Positions 1 through 7,838 are shown, numbered from the stretch's first letter. The stretch is 14,163 bases of DNA from a bacterium HR36 (GCA_002898995.1 BEIM01000035.1:1-14163); one strand, 5' to 3'. Notes: a model not told the origin generated them from the letters alone. A program made the numbers and translations.

Positions 1-2
1 AA

Positions 3-620
3 CTGGCCGACCTGGGCAGTGCCGAGTTGGGCGGCGAAATGGAAAAAATGAGCGGCGAGGAACGCACCCGGTTGCAGGAGGAACTCTTCAAGCAGCGCTC
101 CGCTTACTTCGCTGCTTTGGCGCAACACACGCTGTTGAAGCGATTGACGGGCGGCGGGTTAGTCGTAGCACCCCGCCAGGGCGAGGTCGTGACACCGGAG
201 ACTGAGCAGCTCTTGGGTAAAGTGGTCAAACCAGGCGAACCATTGCTGCAAGTCGCCCGTCGCGAGGGGGACTGGCATATCGAAATGTACATTCCTGAGC
301 GGCACGTCGGCCATATTCGCGAAGCCTTAGTTAAGAACCGCGGCGAGCCGCTGGAGGTGGACTTGCTCTTAGCTACGGATCCCAACCGGCGATATAAGGG
401 CCGGCTTTATCCCGAGGGATTGGGCGGTGCGGTAAGTATGCATAACAACGAACCCGCTTTGTTCGCTCGTATTGAGCTTGTGGATATTTCCAGAGAACAA
501 CTGGACCGCATGCCCGTCGGGGCCGAGGTCCGCGCCAAGGTACGCTGTGGTTACCGCTCTGTCGGCTACGTCTGGTTCTACGAGCTATGGGAATTCCTCT
601 TTGAGCACCTCATCTTTTAG
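3..620 (+). CDS. HlyD-family membrane-fusion/adaptor protein, C-terminal part (5' end outside window)
   Basis: The frame is open to the left edge, so the true start lies upstream and only the last 205 residues are seen. They begin with a charged helical stretch that looks like the end of a coiled coil. Next come the second half of a lipoyl-like hairpin (VVAPRQGEV, then VVKPGEPLLQV) and beta-barrel strands (WHIEMYIPE, later VGAEVRAKVRCG). This is the order seen in periplasmic adaptors of the HlyD/RND/ABC-export class. The protein ends with an aromatic, hydrophobic tail after GYRSVGYVWF, which could contact the membrane. The next gene, another HlyD-like adaptor, starts 77 bp downstream on the same strand, so the two probably share an operon. 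The substrate cannot be read from the sequence. Family assignment is fairly sure; the exact role is not. Confidence 0.75.
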   Translation: MADLGSAELGGEMEKMSGEERTRLQEELFKQRSAYFAALAQHTLLKRLTGGGLVVAPRQGEVVTPETEQLLGKVVKPGEPLLQVARREGDWHIEMYIPERHVGHIREALVKNRGEPLEVDLLLATDPNRRYKGRLYPEGLGGAVSMHNNEPALFARIELVDISREQLDRMPVGAEVRAKVRCGYRSVGYVWFYELWEFLFEHLIF

Positions 621-697
621 CGGGACGCCCATTGCGCTGAGGCTTGTCGGCCATGCGGATGGAGCACACATAAGCATACATTGGGAGGACATTCGCC

Positions 698-2956
698 ATG
701 CTGCGTTTCAGTCTGGCTCTGGTCAGTGTCGTGGTGGTAGCTTTGGCGATTTTGTGGATGACTGGATTACTTTCCTGGTCAGGAGAGGAAAAGCCTAGAC
801 CGCGGCAGCAGGCACAAATGAAAGATTCGCCCGGGTCAGGTAACCTAGCGCAGCCGTACCGGACGCGACCTCTGGAGATCGCCAGTGTTCCAGACAGCCC
901 GCGGACTATCCTGGTCGATCCCATTGTCCTCACAGACACCACTCTGGCACCCGTTCAGGAGGCCGAGGTGCCTTCCCGCGTAGATGGGCAATTGCAGCAG
1001 GTGTATGTTCGACTCGGTAGCCAATTGTCAGCCGGCGATCTCATTGCACAACTCGATGACACAGTTAGTCGTCCGGAGATGGAAATGGCCAAGGTCCGCG
1101 CGGAAAGCACGGCGGATATTGAGGTGGCCAAGCGGATCCGCGACTATTGGGACCTGGAATATAAGATCGCCCAGCAAGTCAATCGCGCCGTGCCTAATGC
1201 CGTGGCCATGCTGGAACTCCGACAAAGGGAGGTGCAGCGCGACCGTTACGAGTTTGAATGGATCGCCAGTGTGGAAAAAAACCATATTGCCCGACACGAA
1301 TACGAGCAAAAGCGCCGGTTATGGGAATTGCATCAGATCCGTAGCCCAATTCCCGGGGAAGTGACCAAACTGTACAAGCGCGTCGGCGAAGGAGTGAAAG
1401 CGGGGGAGACGATAGTGCGAATAGCGAATTACGACCGGTTGTACGTGGAAGGGGCGATTCCCTTGCCGATGCGCGCCATGGTGCGGCCGGGCATGCGCGT
1501 TCTAGTTGAGCCGGAGCGGCAGCAAGGCTGGCTGAAAGAATTGCGCGGCCACACGGCAACCGTAACTGGACTGGCCCTGACTCCTGATGGCCGATTTCTC
1601 ATTTCCTCGGGCGAGGATGGGCGCCTGGTCTTCTGGGATTGGGCAGTGTCAGCCCAGCGAGCTGTGGAACTGCGCGACGCCAAGTTCTCCCGTGAATACG
1701 GGTGTGTGGCTAGCAGCCCGGCGATCGAGCGTCGCGGCGAGGTCGTCAGCTATACCATTTTCGCCGGTTCTGCGGATGGCCGAATTCGCATGTGGCAGGT
1801 GGATGCCTCAACTTCTGGCCGAATCGTAAGAGTTTCACAGACCGTGATCGGGGAGGTACTGCCTATTCATCGCACTGCCATCCGTTGTCTGGCTATCAGT
1901 GCCGATGGTAAGATGGTGGCCAGCGGTTCGGAAGATGGCGATATTTGCGTGACCAGCCTGGAAACGCAACAGACGTTATGCCGGGTACGTGATCCGGCAA
2001 CTCCTCGTGAACCAGCACATCGCGCCGCGGTTACAAGCCTGGCCTTTTTGCCGGAAGGGGATCTGGTGTCCGCCTCGCAAGATCGCACACTAGCGCGCTG
2101 GCAAATCGGTCAGGATACCCAGGGCAATTGGACGAGTGATCTGTTGTGGCGTATGGACGGCCGCAGTGCAGACGTGGCGCAGCTGGGGATCAGTCGCGAT
2201 GGCCGGCGAGCACTCTTCGAAAGTGGCGAAGAATTGCGTATCCTGGATTTACGGGGCGGTCAAACGCTTGCCGTGATTTCCAGCCGCCGGTCGGGTTATT
2301 TCCGCTCTATTGCGCTTTTTTCCCCCGAGGGACGGCAAGTGCTGACGACCACAGCCGGGGGACGCTTGCATCTGTGGAACGTTCCCCCGACGCAAGAGGA
2401 GTCGGCTTGGCTCCGCCTGGCTTATCATAAGGGTTTCAGATACCACACCCCGATGGTTCTGGGAGCCCTAAACGCTGGGCTGACGCCAAACGGTGCGGCA
2501 CTGCTGCCCGGCTGGCTGTTTTTGGCCTATCCGCAACGTGGGCAGTCCCTTGCCTCTGACGTCCTGCTAGCCAGTTACACGCCTGACTTGCCCTCCCCCG
2601 CGTCGGCGACGAGTTTCACCACACAAATCCCCGAACTTTGGCCCGTGGATGCTCGGGAGTTGCGCCTGTACGCCATGAGTGATCCGTCTTCGGTAACCTG
2701 CGCTGCGTTCTCCCCTGATGGAAGGTTTTGTTTCACCGGCGGCAGCGACAAGGTAATTCGCGTCTGGCCTACCCCGTCGCTGGAGGAGACCATTCGCCCT
2801 CTGGAAGGAGTGCTGGTTTATGTCGGGCAGCAAGTCGAGAGTGGCGGGGGACTGGTGCGGGTCCGTGCCGAACTGGAAAACCCGCGGATTCGTAGCGCCC
2901 GATTAGAGCTGGGAATTCGGGTGACCCTCACGGTCCTCCCGGAATTACGCCGCTGA
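698..2956 (+). CDS. HlyD-like adaptor with a WD40 beta-propeller inserted in the beta-barrel domain
   Basis: This 752-aa protein starts at an ATG preceded by GGGAGG at 683-688 (9-nt spacer). Residues 5-26 form one N-terminal membrane anchor. A lipoyl half-motif lies at about 88-121 (VPSRVDGQL...GDLIAQLDD), a helical hairpin at about 123-212, and the second lipoyl half at 213-243 (IRSPIPGEV...GETIVRI). Barrel strands follow (RLYVEGAIP, GMRVLVEPE). At about residue 283 the adaptor fold is interrupted by seven WD40-type repeats, at roughly 284-315, 340-368, 391-421, 441-470, 489-518, 533-562 and 664-691. About 100 residues of non-repeat sequence separate blades six and seven. The barrel then resumes at about 700-750 (EGVLVYV...VRVRAELENP...GIRVTLTV). 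The protein is probably anchored in the inner membrane with the propeller in the periplasm, acting as an adaptor that also binds a partner. It is followed 13 bp later by the M50/HlyD gene. The domains are clear from motifs; the function is inferred. Confidence 0.85.
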   Translation: MLRFSLALVSVVVVALAILWMTGLLSWSGEEKPRPRQQAQMKDSPGSGNLAQPYRTRPLEIASVPDSPRTILVDPIVLTDTTLAPVQEAEVPSRVDGQLQQVYVRLGSQLSAGDLIAQLDDTVSRPEMEMAKVRAESTADIEVAKRIRDYWDLEYKIAQQVNRAVPNAVAMLELRQREVQRDRYEFEWIASVEKNHIARHEYEQKRRLWELHQIRSPIPGEVTKLYKRVGEGVKAGETIVRIANYDRLYVEGAIPLPMRAMVRPGMRVLVEPERQQGWLKELRGHTATVTGLALTPDGRFLISSGEDGRLVFWDWAVSAQRAVELRDAKFSREYGCVASSPAIERRGEVVSYTIFAGSADGRIRMWQVDASTSGRIVRVSQTVIGEVLPIHRTAIRCLAISADGKMVASGSEDGDICVTSLETQQTLCRVRDPATPREPAHRAAVTSLAFLPEGDLVSASQDRTLARWQIGQDTQGNWTSDLLWRMDGRSADVAQLGISRDGRRALFESGEELRILDLRGGQTLAVISSRRSGYFRSIALFSPEGRQVLTTTAGGRLHLWNVPPTQEESAWLRLAYHKGFRYHTPMVLGALNAGLTPNGAALLPGWLFLAYPQRGQSLASDVLLASYTPDLPSPASATSFTTQIPELWPVDARELRLYAMSDPSSVTCAAFSPDGRFCFTGGSDKVIRVWPTPSLEETIRPLEGVLVYVGQQVESGGGLVRVRAELENPRIRSARLELGIRVTLTVLPELRR

Positions 2957-2969
2957 AAATTCGCTGACC

Positions 2970-5174
2970 ATGAGCACAACACCTGCCGCGGTCCATGAAA
3001 GCGAGCGTCGAAAGCAGGTTCGGGTCAAACTCCGGCCCGATCTGGTGACCACCGAGCAACGATACGAAGGTCGGACGTTTTTTGTCGTGAAAGACCCGGT
3101 GAGCCTGCGTTATTACCGTTTCCGCGAGCAGGAATACTTTCTCATGCAGCTGATGGACGGGCAGCACACGTTGGAGGACGCCCGGCAGCTGTTTGAAGCC
3201 CGCTACCGGCCGCAACGCCTGACGTTGGAAGAACTCGAACAATTTGCCAGCCAGCTCATGGAAACTGGTTTAGCCCTCAACGACATGCCAGGTTCGGGCA
3301 AGACCATGTTCCAGCGGTTCCGCAAGCGTCGTCGGCAAACTCTGCTCCGCATCCTTACCAACATCCTGTACATCCAAGTCCCCGTCATCGATCCCGACAA
3401 GCTGCTCAACCGCCTGTTGCCTTATGTCCGGTTCATTTTCACGTTGCCGTTTTTCCTGTTTAGCGTCGGCTTTGTGCTGGCGGCGATTCTCTTGGTGGCC
3501 TCTCACTGGGATACTTTTCTGGCCCGGCTGCCTGCTTACCATGAGTTTTTCAGCTGGAAGACGGTCTTGTATGCTTGGGCTTCTCTGGGAGTGATTAAGG
3601 TAATTCACGTATTCGGTCATGGTCTGAGTTGCAAACGCTTTGGCGGCGATGTGCACGAGATGGGATTCCTGATTTTGTGCCTGTCGCCTTGCTTGTATTG
3701 CAACGTGACCGATGCATGGTTGCTTCCTAACAAATGGCATCGCATCATCATCGGGGCGGCGGGCATTTACGTGGAAGTTATGATAGCGGCACTGTGCACC
3801 TTTCTCTGGTGGTGGGCCGAACCCAACACGCTGTTGAGCAACCTCTGCCTGACCATCATGGTTCTGTGCAGCATCAGCACCGTAATCTTCAACGGCAATC
3901 CCTTGATGCGGTTCGACGGCTACTATGTGCTAGCCGACTGGTTGGAGATCCCGAATCTGCGAGAACGTTCCAATCGCTATTTGACAAACCTGGCCATGCA
4001 ATACTGCCTGGGTATCGAGGTGCCGCCTGAGCCGTATCAAATGAGCTTAGGTCGCAAAATCCTTTTTGTCACCTATGCCATCACGAGCTACCTCTATCGC
4101 TGGTTCGTGACCTTCGTGATCTTGATTTTCCTGTACACTTTCCTCAAGCCCTACAAACTGGGAGTAATCAGCTTTATTTTGGGAACGGGAGCATTGGCGA
4201 GTCTGCTGGGATATCCCGCCTATCGCCTTTTCCGGGCGGTGAAACGACGGGGGAGGTTGCCAGACATGAAACCGGTGCGGGTCAGCATAACGGCGGCGGT
4301 CGCACTCAGTGCGCTTCTGGCCGTCTTTTTGGTGCCGTTTCCTCTGCGGGTCAAGGGCCTGGCTCTGGTGCAGGTGGAACCGCAGGCGCGGGCGAAAATT
4401 GTCGCTCCCGAAGAAGGGTCGTTTCTGGAAGAACTGTTTGTCGAAGATGGACAAATCGTGCGCCGTGGCGACGCCATGGCACGGCTAAAGAATCCCGACT
4501 TGCTAAGCAAAATGGAATTCAACGTGGCTTCCCGTCGTGCTTATCAGGAGCAACGGGCCGACATTCTCGCGCAACTGGTTTCTAATCCACAGCACGGGAG
4601 CTTGCGCCAAGAGTTAGCGCGAATCGAAGACGAATTGGCCCAACTAGAGCAGGAGGCGCGGGAATTGCAAATCCGCATGGACCGCCTGCTGCTACGAGCA
4701 CCGCGCGACGGCAAAGTCGCGCAGTTGTTGCCCCGTTCTGAGTTAGGCAAACTTCTGGAGCCCGGTACCCTGATTTGTGAGGTGATCGAAGACCGCGCGC
4801 TAGCAGCAGTGCTCTTGGTAGAGCCGCAGGACCGCGCTCTGGTCGTGGAAGGCCAGAAGGCATGGATTCGCCTGCACGGATTGGGCTATAACTACTGGCG
4901 GGGCACGGTCAGCGAGATTTCTGCCGTAGAGGCCAAAGACGTCCCGCCCCAACTGAGCAACAAAGCAGGTGGCGAAATTCCTACTCAAGAAGACCCCGAA
5001 CAAAAAACCCTCAAGCCCCAGCGACAACATTACCTGGTCAGTGTGCGTTTCGACGAGGTTGAGGATTGCATGCATCCAGGCGTCTTGGGCCGAGTCAAAA
5101 TCGAAGTGGGCAACTATACGCTTTACTGGCGGGTGCGCCGCTATTTGGCGACCATGTTCAACATTGGCCTGTGA
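2970..5174 (+). CDS. PqqD / M50-like (degenerate site-2 protease) / HlyD fusion membrane protein
   Basis: This is a 734-aa multi-domain membrane protein. Residues about 18-103 resemble a PqqD/winged-helix peptide-binding domain (LRPDLVTTEQ, RYYRFREQEYFLMQLMDG). About 150-460 carry several membrane segments and an M50-type core: HVFGH at 213-217, CKRFGGDVHEMGF at 221-233, SPCLYCNVTDAW at 239-250, and NPLMRFDGYY at 310-319 with the third metal-ligand candidate Asp316. Residues about 465-734 form a HlyD-like module: a lipoyl half at 472-505, a coiled coil at about 515-570, the second half at 574-605, then barrel strands. The expected HExxH glutamate is valine at 214 (codon GTA at 3609-3611), so proteolysis is doubtful. 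Related PqqD-M50-HlyD proteins are usually annotated as adaptors of peptide or toxin exporters. No clear Shine-Dalgarno precedes the ATG, and the 13-bp gap to the upstream gene suggests translational linkage. The exported substrate is unknown. Confidence 0.85.
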   Translation: MSTTPAAVHESERRKQVRVKLRPDLVTTEQRYEGRTFFVVKDPVSLRYYRFREQEYFLMQLMDGQHTLEDARQLFEARYRPQRLTLEELEQFASQLMETGLALNDMPGSGKTMFQRFRKRRRQTLLRILTNILYIQVPVIDPDKLLNRLLPYVRFIFTLPFFLFSVGFVLAAILLVASHWDTFLARLPAYHEFFSWKTVLYAWASLGVIKVIHVFGHGLSCKRFGGDVHEMGFLILCLSPCLYCNVTDAWLLPNKWHRIIIGAAGIYVEVMIAALCTFLWWWAEPNTLLSNLCLTIMVLCSISTVIFNGNPLMRFDGYYVLADWLEIPNLRERSNRYLTNLAMQYCLGIEVPPEPYQMSLGRKILFVTYAITSYLYRWFVTFVILIFLYTFLKPYKLGVISFILGTGALASLLGYPAYRLFRAVKRRGRLPDMKPVRVSITAAVALSALLAVFLVPFPLRVKGLALVQVEPQARAKIVAPEEGSFLEELFVEDGQIVRRGDAMARLKNPDLLSKMEFNVASRRAYQEQRADILAQLVSNPQHGSLRQELARIEDELAQLEQEARELQIRMDRLLLRAPRDGKVAQLLPRSELGKLLEPGTLICEVIEDRALAAVLLVEPQDRALVVEGQKAWIRLHGLGYNYWRGTVSEISAVEAKDVPPQLSNKAGGEIPTQEDPEQKTLKPQRQHYLVSVRFDEVEDCMHPGVLGRVKIEVGNYTLYWRVRRYLATMFNIGL

Positions 5175-5180
5175 GTAACA

Positions 5181-5882
5181 TCACCGCTGCTCCCAGGTGG
5201 CGGCCAGGCGCGCTTTGCATTCGTCGAGAATGGCTTTAGTGGCTGTCGCCCCTACACGAGTTACTCCCAGAGCCCGCACAGCTAACAGGCGGTCCAGGGT
5301 GCGGATTCCACCTGCGGCTTTTACCTGAACGTGCGGTGGACTGTACTGCCGCATCAACCGTAGGTCTTCGTCAGTAGCCCCACCTTCGCCGTAGCCGGTC
5401 GCTGTTTTCACGAAGTCCACGCCTATCTCGCCGCAAATCTCACATAGCTTGATTTTGTGCTCATCTTGCAGGAATGAGTTCTCAAAAATCACTTTGACGA
5501 TCGCGCCGCGGCTGTGAGCGACTTCCACTACCGCAGCGATGTCGTGGCGAACATAACCCCAATCGCGGCTAAGGATTTTGCCGATATTAGCGACCATATC
5601 GAGTTCGCGGGCGCCGTCGTGGATGGCGGTCTCCGTTTCAGCTACTTTAATCGAAGTCGTGTGACTGCCATGTGGGAAACCAATAACCGTTCCGACGGCC
5701 ACCTTGGAACCTTCCAGAATGCGAGCTGCCATTGGTACGGCGTAGGGTTTGATGCAAACCGAGGCTACTCCGTATTCCCGCGCCAGCAGGCAACCCGCCT
5801 CGAGCTCCGCGTCGGTTAGTTTGGGATGCAGGAGCGAATGATCAATCATCCGGGCGATGGCTTCGTAGGTCAGACCTATCAT
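5181..5882 (-). CDS. deoC: Deoxyribose-phosphate aldolase
   Basis: This class I aldolase cleaves 2-deoxy-D-ribose 5-phosphate to glyceraldehyde 3-phosphate and acetaldehyde, in cytoplasmic deoxynucleoside catabolism. The 233-aa length fits the short bacterial DeoC form. Visible motifs are IDHSLLHP near the N-terminus, GFPHG, ELDMVANIG (Asp95), the Schiff-base lysine in DFVKTATGYG (Lys159) and the second active-site lysine in VKAAGGIR (Lys188). I chose the ATG at 5882 because GGAGG at 5892-5896 sits 9 nt upstream of it. An in-frame ATG at 5888 has only a 3-nt spacer, and the ORF could extend to 5912. The gene converges on the M50/HlyD gene with 6 bp between stop codons and no visible terminator. 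It is not adjacent to other deoxyribonucleoside genes, so it seems to be a stand-alone unit. Confidence 0.96.
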   Translation of the reverse strand: MIGLTYEAIARMIDHSLLHPKLTDAELEAGCLLAREYGVASVCIKPYAVPMAARILEGSKVAVGTVIGFPHGSHTTSIKVAETETAIHDGARELDMVANIGKILSRDWGYVRHDIAAVVEVAHSRGAIVKVIFENSFLQDEHKIKLCEICGEIGVDFVKTATGYGEGGATDEDLRLMRQYSPPHVQVKAAGGIRTLDRLLAVRALGVTRVGATATKAILDECKARLAATWEQR

Positions 5883-5972
5883 CACCATTTTCCTCCAGAA
5901 AGCAGCTGCCAAAAGAAATCAGGTGCGCCTGGGTGCCAAGGCTATCAAGCGCGGCCCTCGAAAGCACTGGAC

Positions 5973-6000
5973 TTGCAGGGTTGACGTGGCCGATTATATG
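5973..6000 (+). promoter_or_regulatory. Weak candidate promoter for the SH3-like protein gene
   Basis: TTGCAG at 5973-5978 and TATATG at 5995-6000 are separated by 16 nt and lie about 70 nt upstream of the GTG start at 6069. The match is weak and found by eye. A GCCGG-TAG-CCGGC inverted repeat lies in the leader between this site and the gene. Confidence 0.25.
5993..5998 (-). promoter_or_regulatory. Candidate -10 box for deoC
   Basis: On the minus strand this reads TATAAT, a perfect sigma70-type -10 hexamer, about 110 nt upstream of the deoC start. No good -35 hexamer is seen 16-18 nt further upstream, so the call rests on the -10 alone. The site overlaps a weaker plus-strand candidate, so the deoC/SH3 gene divergence may be served from one point. 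Confidence 0.35.
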
Positions 6001-6068
6001 CGCAACACGACGAAACAGCCTGGACTGCCGGTAGCCGGCTTTGCGGAGCTAGGGAAAGGGGCTGCGGT

Positions 6069-7181
6069 GTGACCATCTTAGCCTGGCCTAAGAGAATGGC
6101 GCCCATATTGAGCACTAGTGCCTGGCTGGTTTGGAGCGTTGTGGCCCTGGCAGATACGCAGGCAATTGTGACCTGTTCCACGGTAGCGCAAAGTGGGCCA
6201 GGCACCATGCCACCTTATTATGCCACGTCCCGCCTGGAACCCGGCCAAGCGGTTAGCGTGCTAGGAGAAACGAGCGATTTTTATGCGATTCGACCGCCGA
6301 GCGGGAGTTTCAGTTATGTCGCTTGTAGGGCGGTGCGGCTGGTACCGGGCCAGCCAGAGGTTGGGGTGGTGCACGAAGCAGTAGCGACGCTGGTGGGAAG
6401 CGAGTTAGGAAGCGAGGCCAGCACCGACGGTGTGCAACTGTCTCCGGGGACTTTGGTACGTATACTCGGCCAGGATCACATCCGATTGGGCCAGCAAATG
6501 CTCGAAGTTTATCGTATTGAGCCGCTGGGCGAGAAGCGGTTTGTGCGAAAATCAGCCGTCTCTTTGCAACAGAGCGTAGTGGAACACCAGCCGGCTAACC
6601 CTCCCCAACCGTTTGAGGGACTTGGCTCGGGTAGCGTGAGTCTTCGGCAGCAAGCCAATCTCGCTTATGAGCGCGGTTGCCAAACGGGCGACTTTACAGA
6701 AGCCAAACGCCTCTATCGGCAGTTGAGCCAAGCGTCGGATGCAGCCATTCGTTGGGAGGCCCTAAATCGGCTGGAGTTTATCCGGTTGCGGGAACGGGAG
6801 GCAGAAGACCGTTTGAGGACTAGTCGACCTGTGTTGGCAACTGCATACGTGGGCCAACCTGATGCCGGCCAAACAAGGTCAGTAAACGACGTCGACACGA
6901 TTGGAAACCATTTGCGCGTTCCAGGGCTAGTTGCTGACTCTGTCCTTAACTTCCGCAGCGTGGGTGTGCTGCGGCGATCGGCTCTCACTGAGGATGGCCG
7001 GCCGCTTTATTTTTTGGAAGACCGCATGGGCCGTTTGCGCTGTTATTTGCAACTGTCTGACGCAATTGCAGCCGAGAAGTTCGTAAACCGCGTCGTAGAG
7101 GTCTCCGGTCAGGCTCTGGGCTACCGGAGCGGTCTGCGAGCGGATTTGGTCTGGGCTACCAGCATCCGGCCGCTCGAGTAA
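6069..7181 (+). CDS. Secreted SH3-like domain protein, function unknown
   Basis: This 370-aa protein starts at a GTG with an AGGGAAAGGGG purine run 7 nt upstream. An in-frame ATG at 6096 would give 361 aa and still keep the signal peptide. Residues about 10-28 are hydrophobic and end in ALA before DTQ, a plausible signal peptidase I site, so it is probably periplasmic. About 31-93 resembles a bacterial SH3-like fold (VYxx-type strands, LEPGQAVSVLGE, FYAIRPPSGSFSYV). About 99-166 looks like a second, more divergent one (LSPGTLVRILGQ...YRIEPLGEKRFVRKSAV). Residues 187-255 are helical and charged, perhaps a TPR-like segment. About 285-368 (PLYFLEDRMGRLRCYLQL, NRVVEVSGQALGYRSGL) suggests a small beta-barrel/OB-like end. 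SH3-like periplasmic domains often bind peptidoglycan or other cell-wall ligands; that role is only inferred here. Its last 26 bp overlap the convergent gene. Confidence 0.8.
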   Translation: MTILAWPKRMAPILSTSAWLVWSVVALADTQAIVTCSTVAQSGPGTMPPYYATSRLEPGQAVSVLGETSDFYAIRPPSGSFSYVACRAVRLVPGQPEVGVVHEAVATLVGSELGSEASTDGVQLSPGTLVRILGQDHIRLGQQMLEVYRIEPLGEKRFVRKSAVSLQQSVVEHQPANPPQPFEGLGSGSVSLRQQANLAYERGCQTGDFTEAKRLYRQLSQASDAAIRWEALNRLEFIRLREREAEDRLRTSRPVLATAYVGQPDAGQTRSVNDVDTIGNHLRVPGLVADSVLNFRSVGVLRRSALTEDGRPLYFLEDRMGRLRCYLQLSDAIAAEKFVNRVVEVSGQALGYRSGLRADLVWATSIRPLE

Positions 7182-7779
7182 ACCAGCCGCGCTTTACTTC
7201 GCCTACGTCATCCAGGGTACGTGCGGTAAAATCGAACCACCGTTGTTCACCTTCGGGGAGGTCAAGGGCCCCGATCCACTCCAGTACGCAGGGATCGTCA
7301 TCGACGGTATTGAAACAGACTTCCGTGGGGCTGCCGTTGAAAAAGTACACTCGGGCGAGGTGGTTTTCGCGTTGGAGGTAAAAGCGTCGGCAACGCACGC
7401 CCGGGGGCGTTGGGGTCAGCGGGGAATCCAACCCTGCGGGCAAGGGATGCACACCCATTTCCACCAGTTGCTCTTGTTTGCCCTGCATCCGCTTGCCCAG
7501 ACCGAGGAGTCGGCAGCCGAGCTGGCAAAAGCGTTCCAAACTGATGCTGGCTGGTTCGCCATCTGGCCAACAGATTTGGTAACCCTCGAAGACCCGTTTT
7601 TCCGTGTAGGTGTCCTTGCTAGGGTCCCGCCGGAACAGGGCAATCATAAACCGCGGCAACATTGGCTCTTGAGCTGGGGGTCGGGGCAGCAGGCCGGCAT
7701 TCCCGCCATGCTGCGTCTTGTGTACACCGTTGCGCTCAGGTGTCGTCTGGGCTGTCATTGCTTGTTGGGTGCTGAGCAT
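7156..7779 (-). CDS. Hypothetical protein, 207 aa, family not recognised
   Basis: I do not recognise this protein. The ATG at 7779 is preceded by AAGGAA at 7788-7793 with an 8-nt spacer; a TTG at 7806 is possible, but it would lie inside the terminator T-tract. There is no signal peptide or membrane segment, so it is probably cytoplasmic. Residues 1-40 are low-complexity, rich in Q, T, P and G, and likely disordered. Residues about 41-205 look like a compact alpha/beta domain with LPRFMIALFRR, a basic patch near GLGKRMQGKQ, a proline-rich loop (SPLTPTPPG), RRFYLQREN, and an acidic C-terminal half (NTVDDDPCVLEWIGAL, WFDFTARTLDDVGE). The gene is isolated and has a notable structured leader (7801-7880). 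Its stop overlaps the convergent SH3 gene by 26 bp. The plus-strand frame across the same bases is less credible, since it lacks a ribosome-binding site and domain-like sequence. Confidence 0.72.
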   Translation of the reverse strand: MLSTQQAMTAQTTPERNGVHKTQHGGNAGLLPRPPAQEPMLPRFMIALFRRDPSKDTYTEKRVFEGYQICWPDGEPASISLERFCQLGCRLLGLGKRMQGKQEQLVEMGVHPLPAGLDSPLTPTPPGVRCRRFYLQRENHLARVYFFNGSPTEVCFNTVDDDPCVLEWIGALDLPEGEQRWFDFTARTLDDVGEVKRGWFTRAAGCW

Positions 7780-7800
7780 AGTGGTCGTTCCTTCTGAGGA

Positions 7801-7838
7801 AAACAAAAAACCCTGTTCCGACCGTGTTCGGGACAGGG
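7801..7838 (-). terminator. Intrinsic (Rho-independent) terminator hairpin in the leader of the 207-aa gene
   Basis: CCCTGTTCCGA (7811-7821) pairs with TCGGGACAGGG (7828-7838), giving an 11-bp stem with one G-T wobble and a 6-nt loop. On the minus strand it is followed by TTTTTTG and TTT (7801-7810), the classic terminator shape. Facing the plus strand there is no T-run. No minus-strand gene ends here. The only thing downstream is the ribosome-binding site (7788-7793) and start (7779) of the 207-aa gene, so the site could be an attenuator or the end of a short RNA. Confidence 0.75.

Noticed and set aside
472..798. Plus-strand frame bridging the first and second adaptor genes
   Set aside because: It overlaps both real genes in another frame and shows low-complexity composition; it is a shadow.
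610..942. Minus-strand open frame across the start of the WD40-adaptor gene
   Set aside because: It is antisense to well-supported coding sequence, is Arg/Ser-rich and shows no motif.
2970..5174. Active site-2 protease
   Set aside because: The HExxH glutamate is missing, so I call the domain degenerate rather than a working protease.
7243..7797. Plus-strand 184-aa open frame opposite the 207-aa gene
   Set aside because: It has no ribosome-binding site and no domain-like pattern. The minus-strand frame has a good start context, a leader and more protein-like composition.
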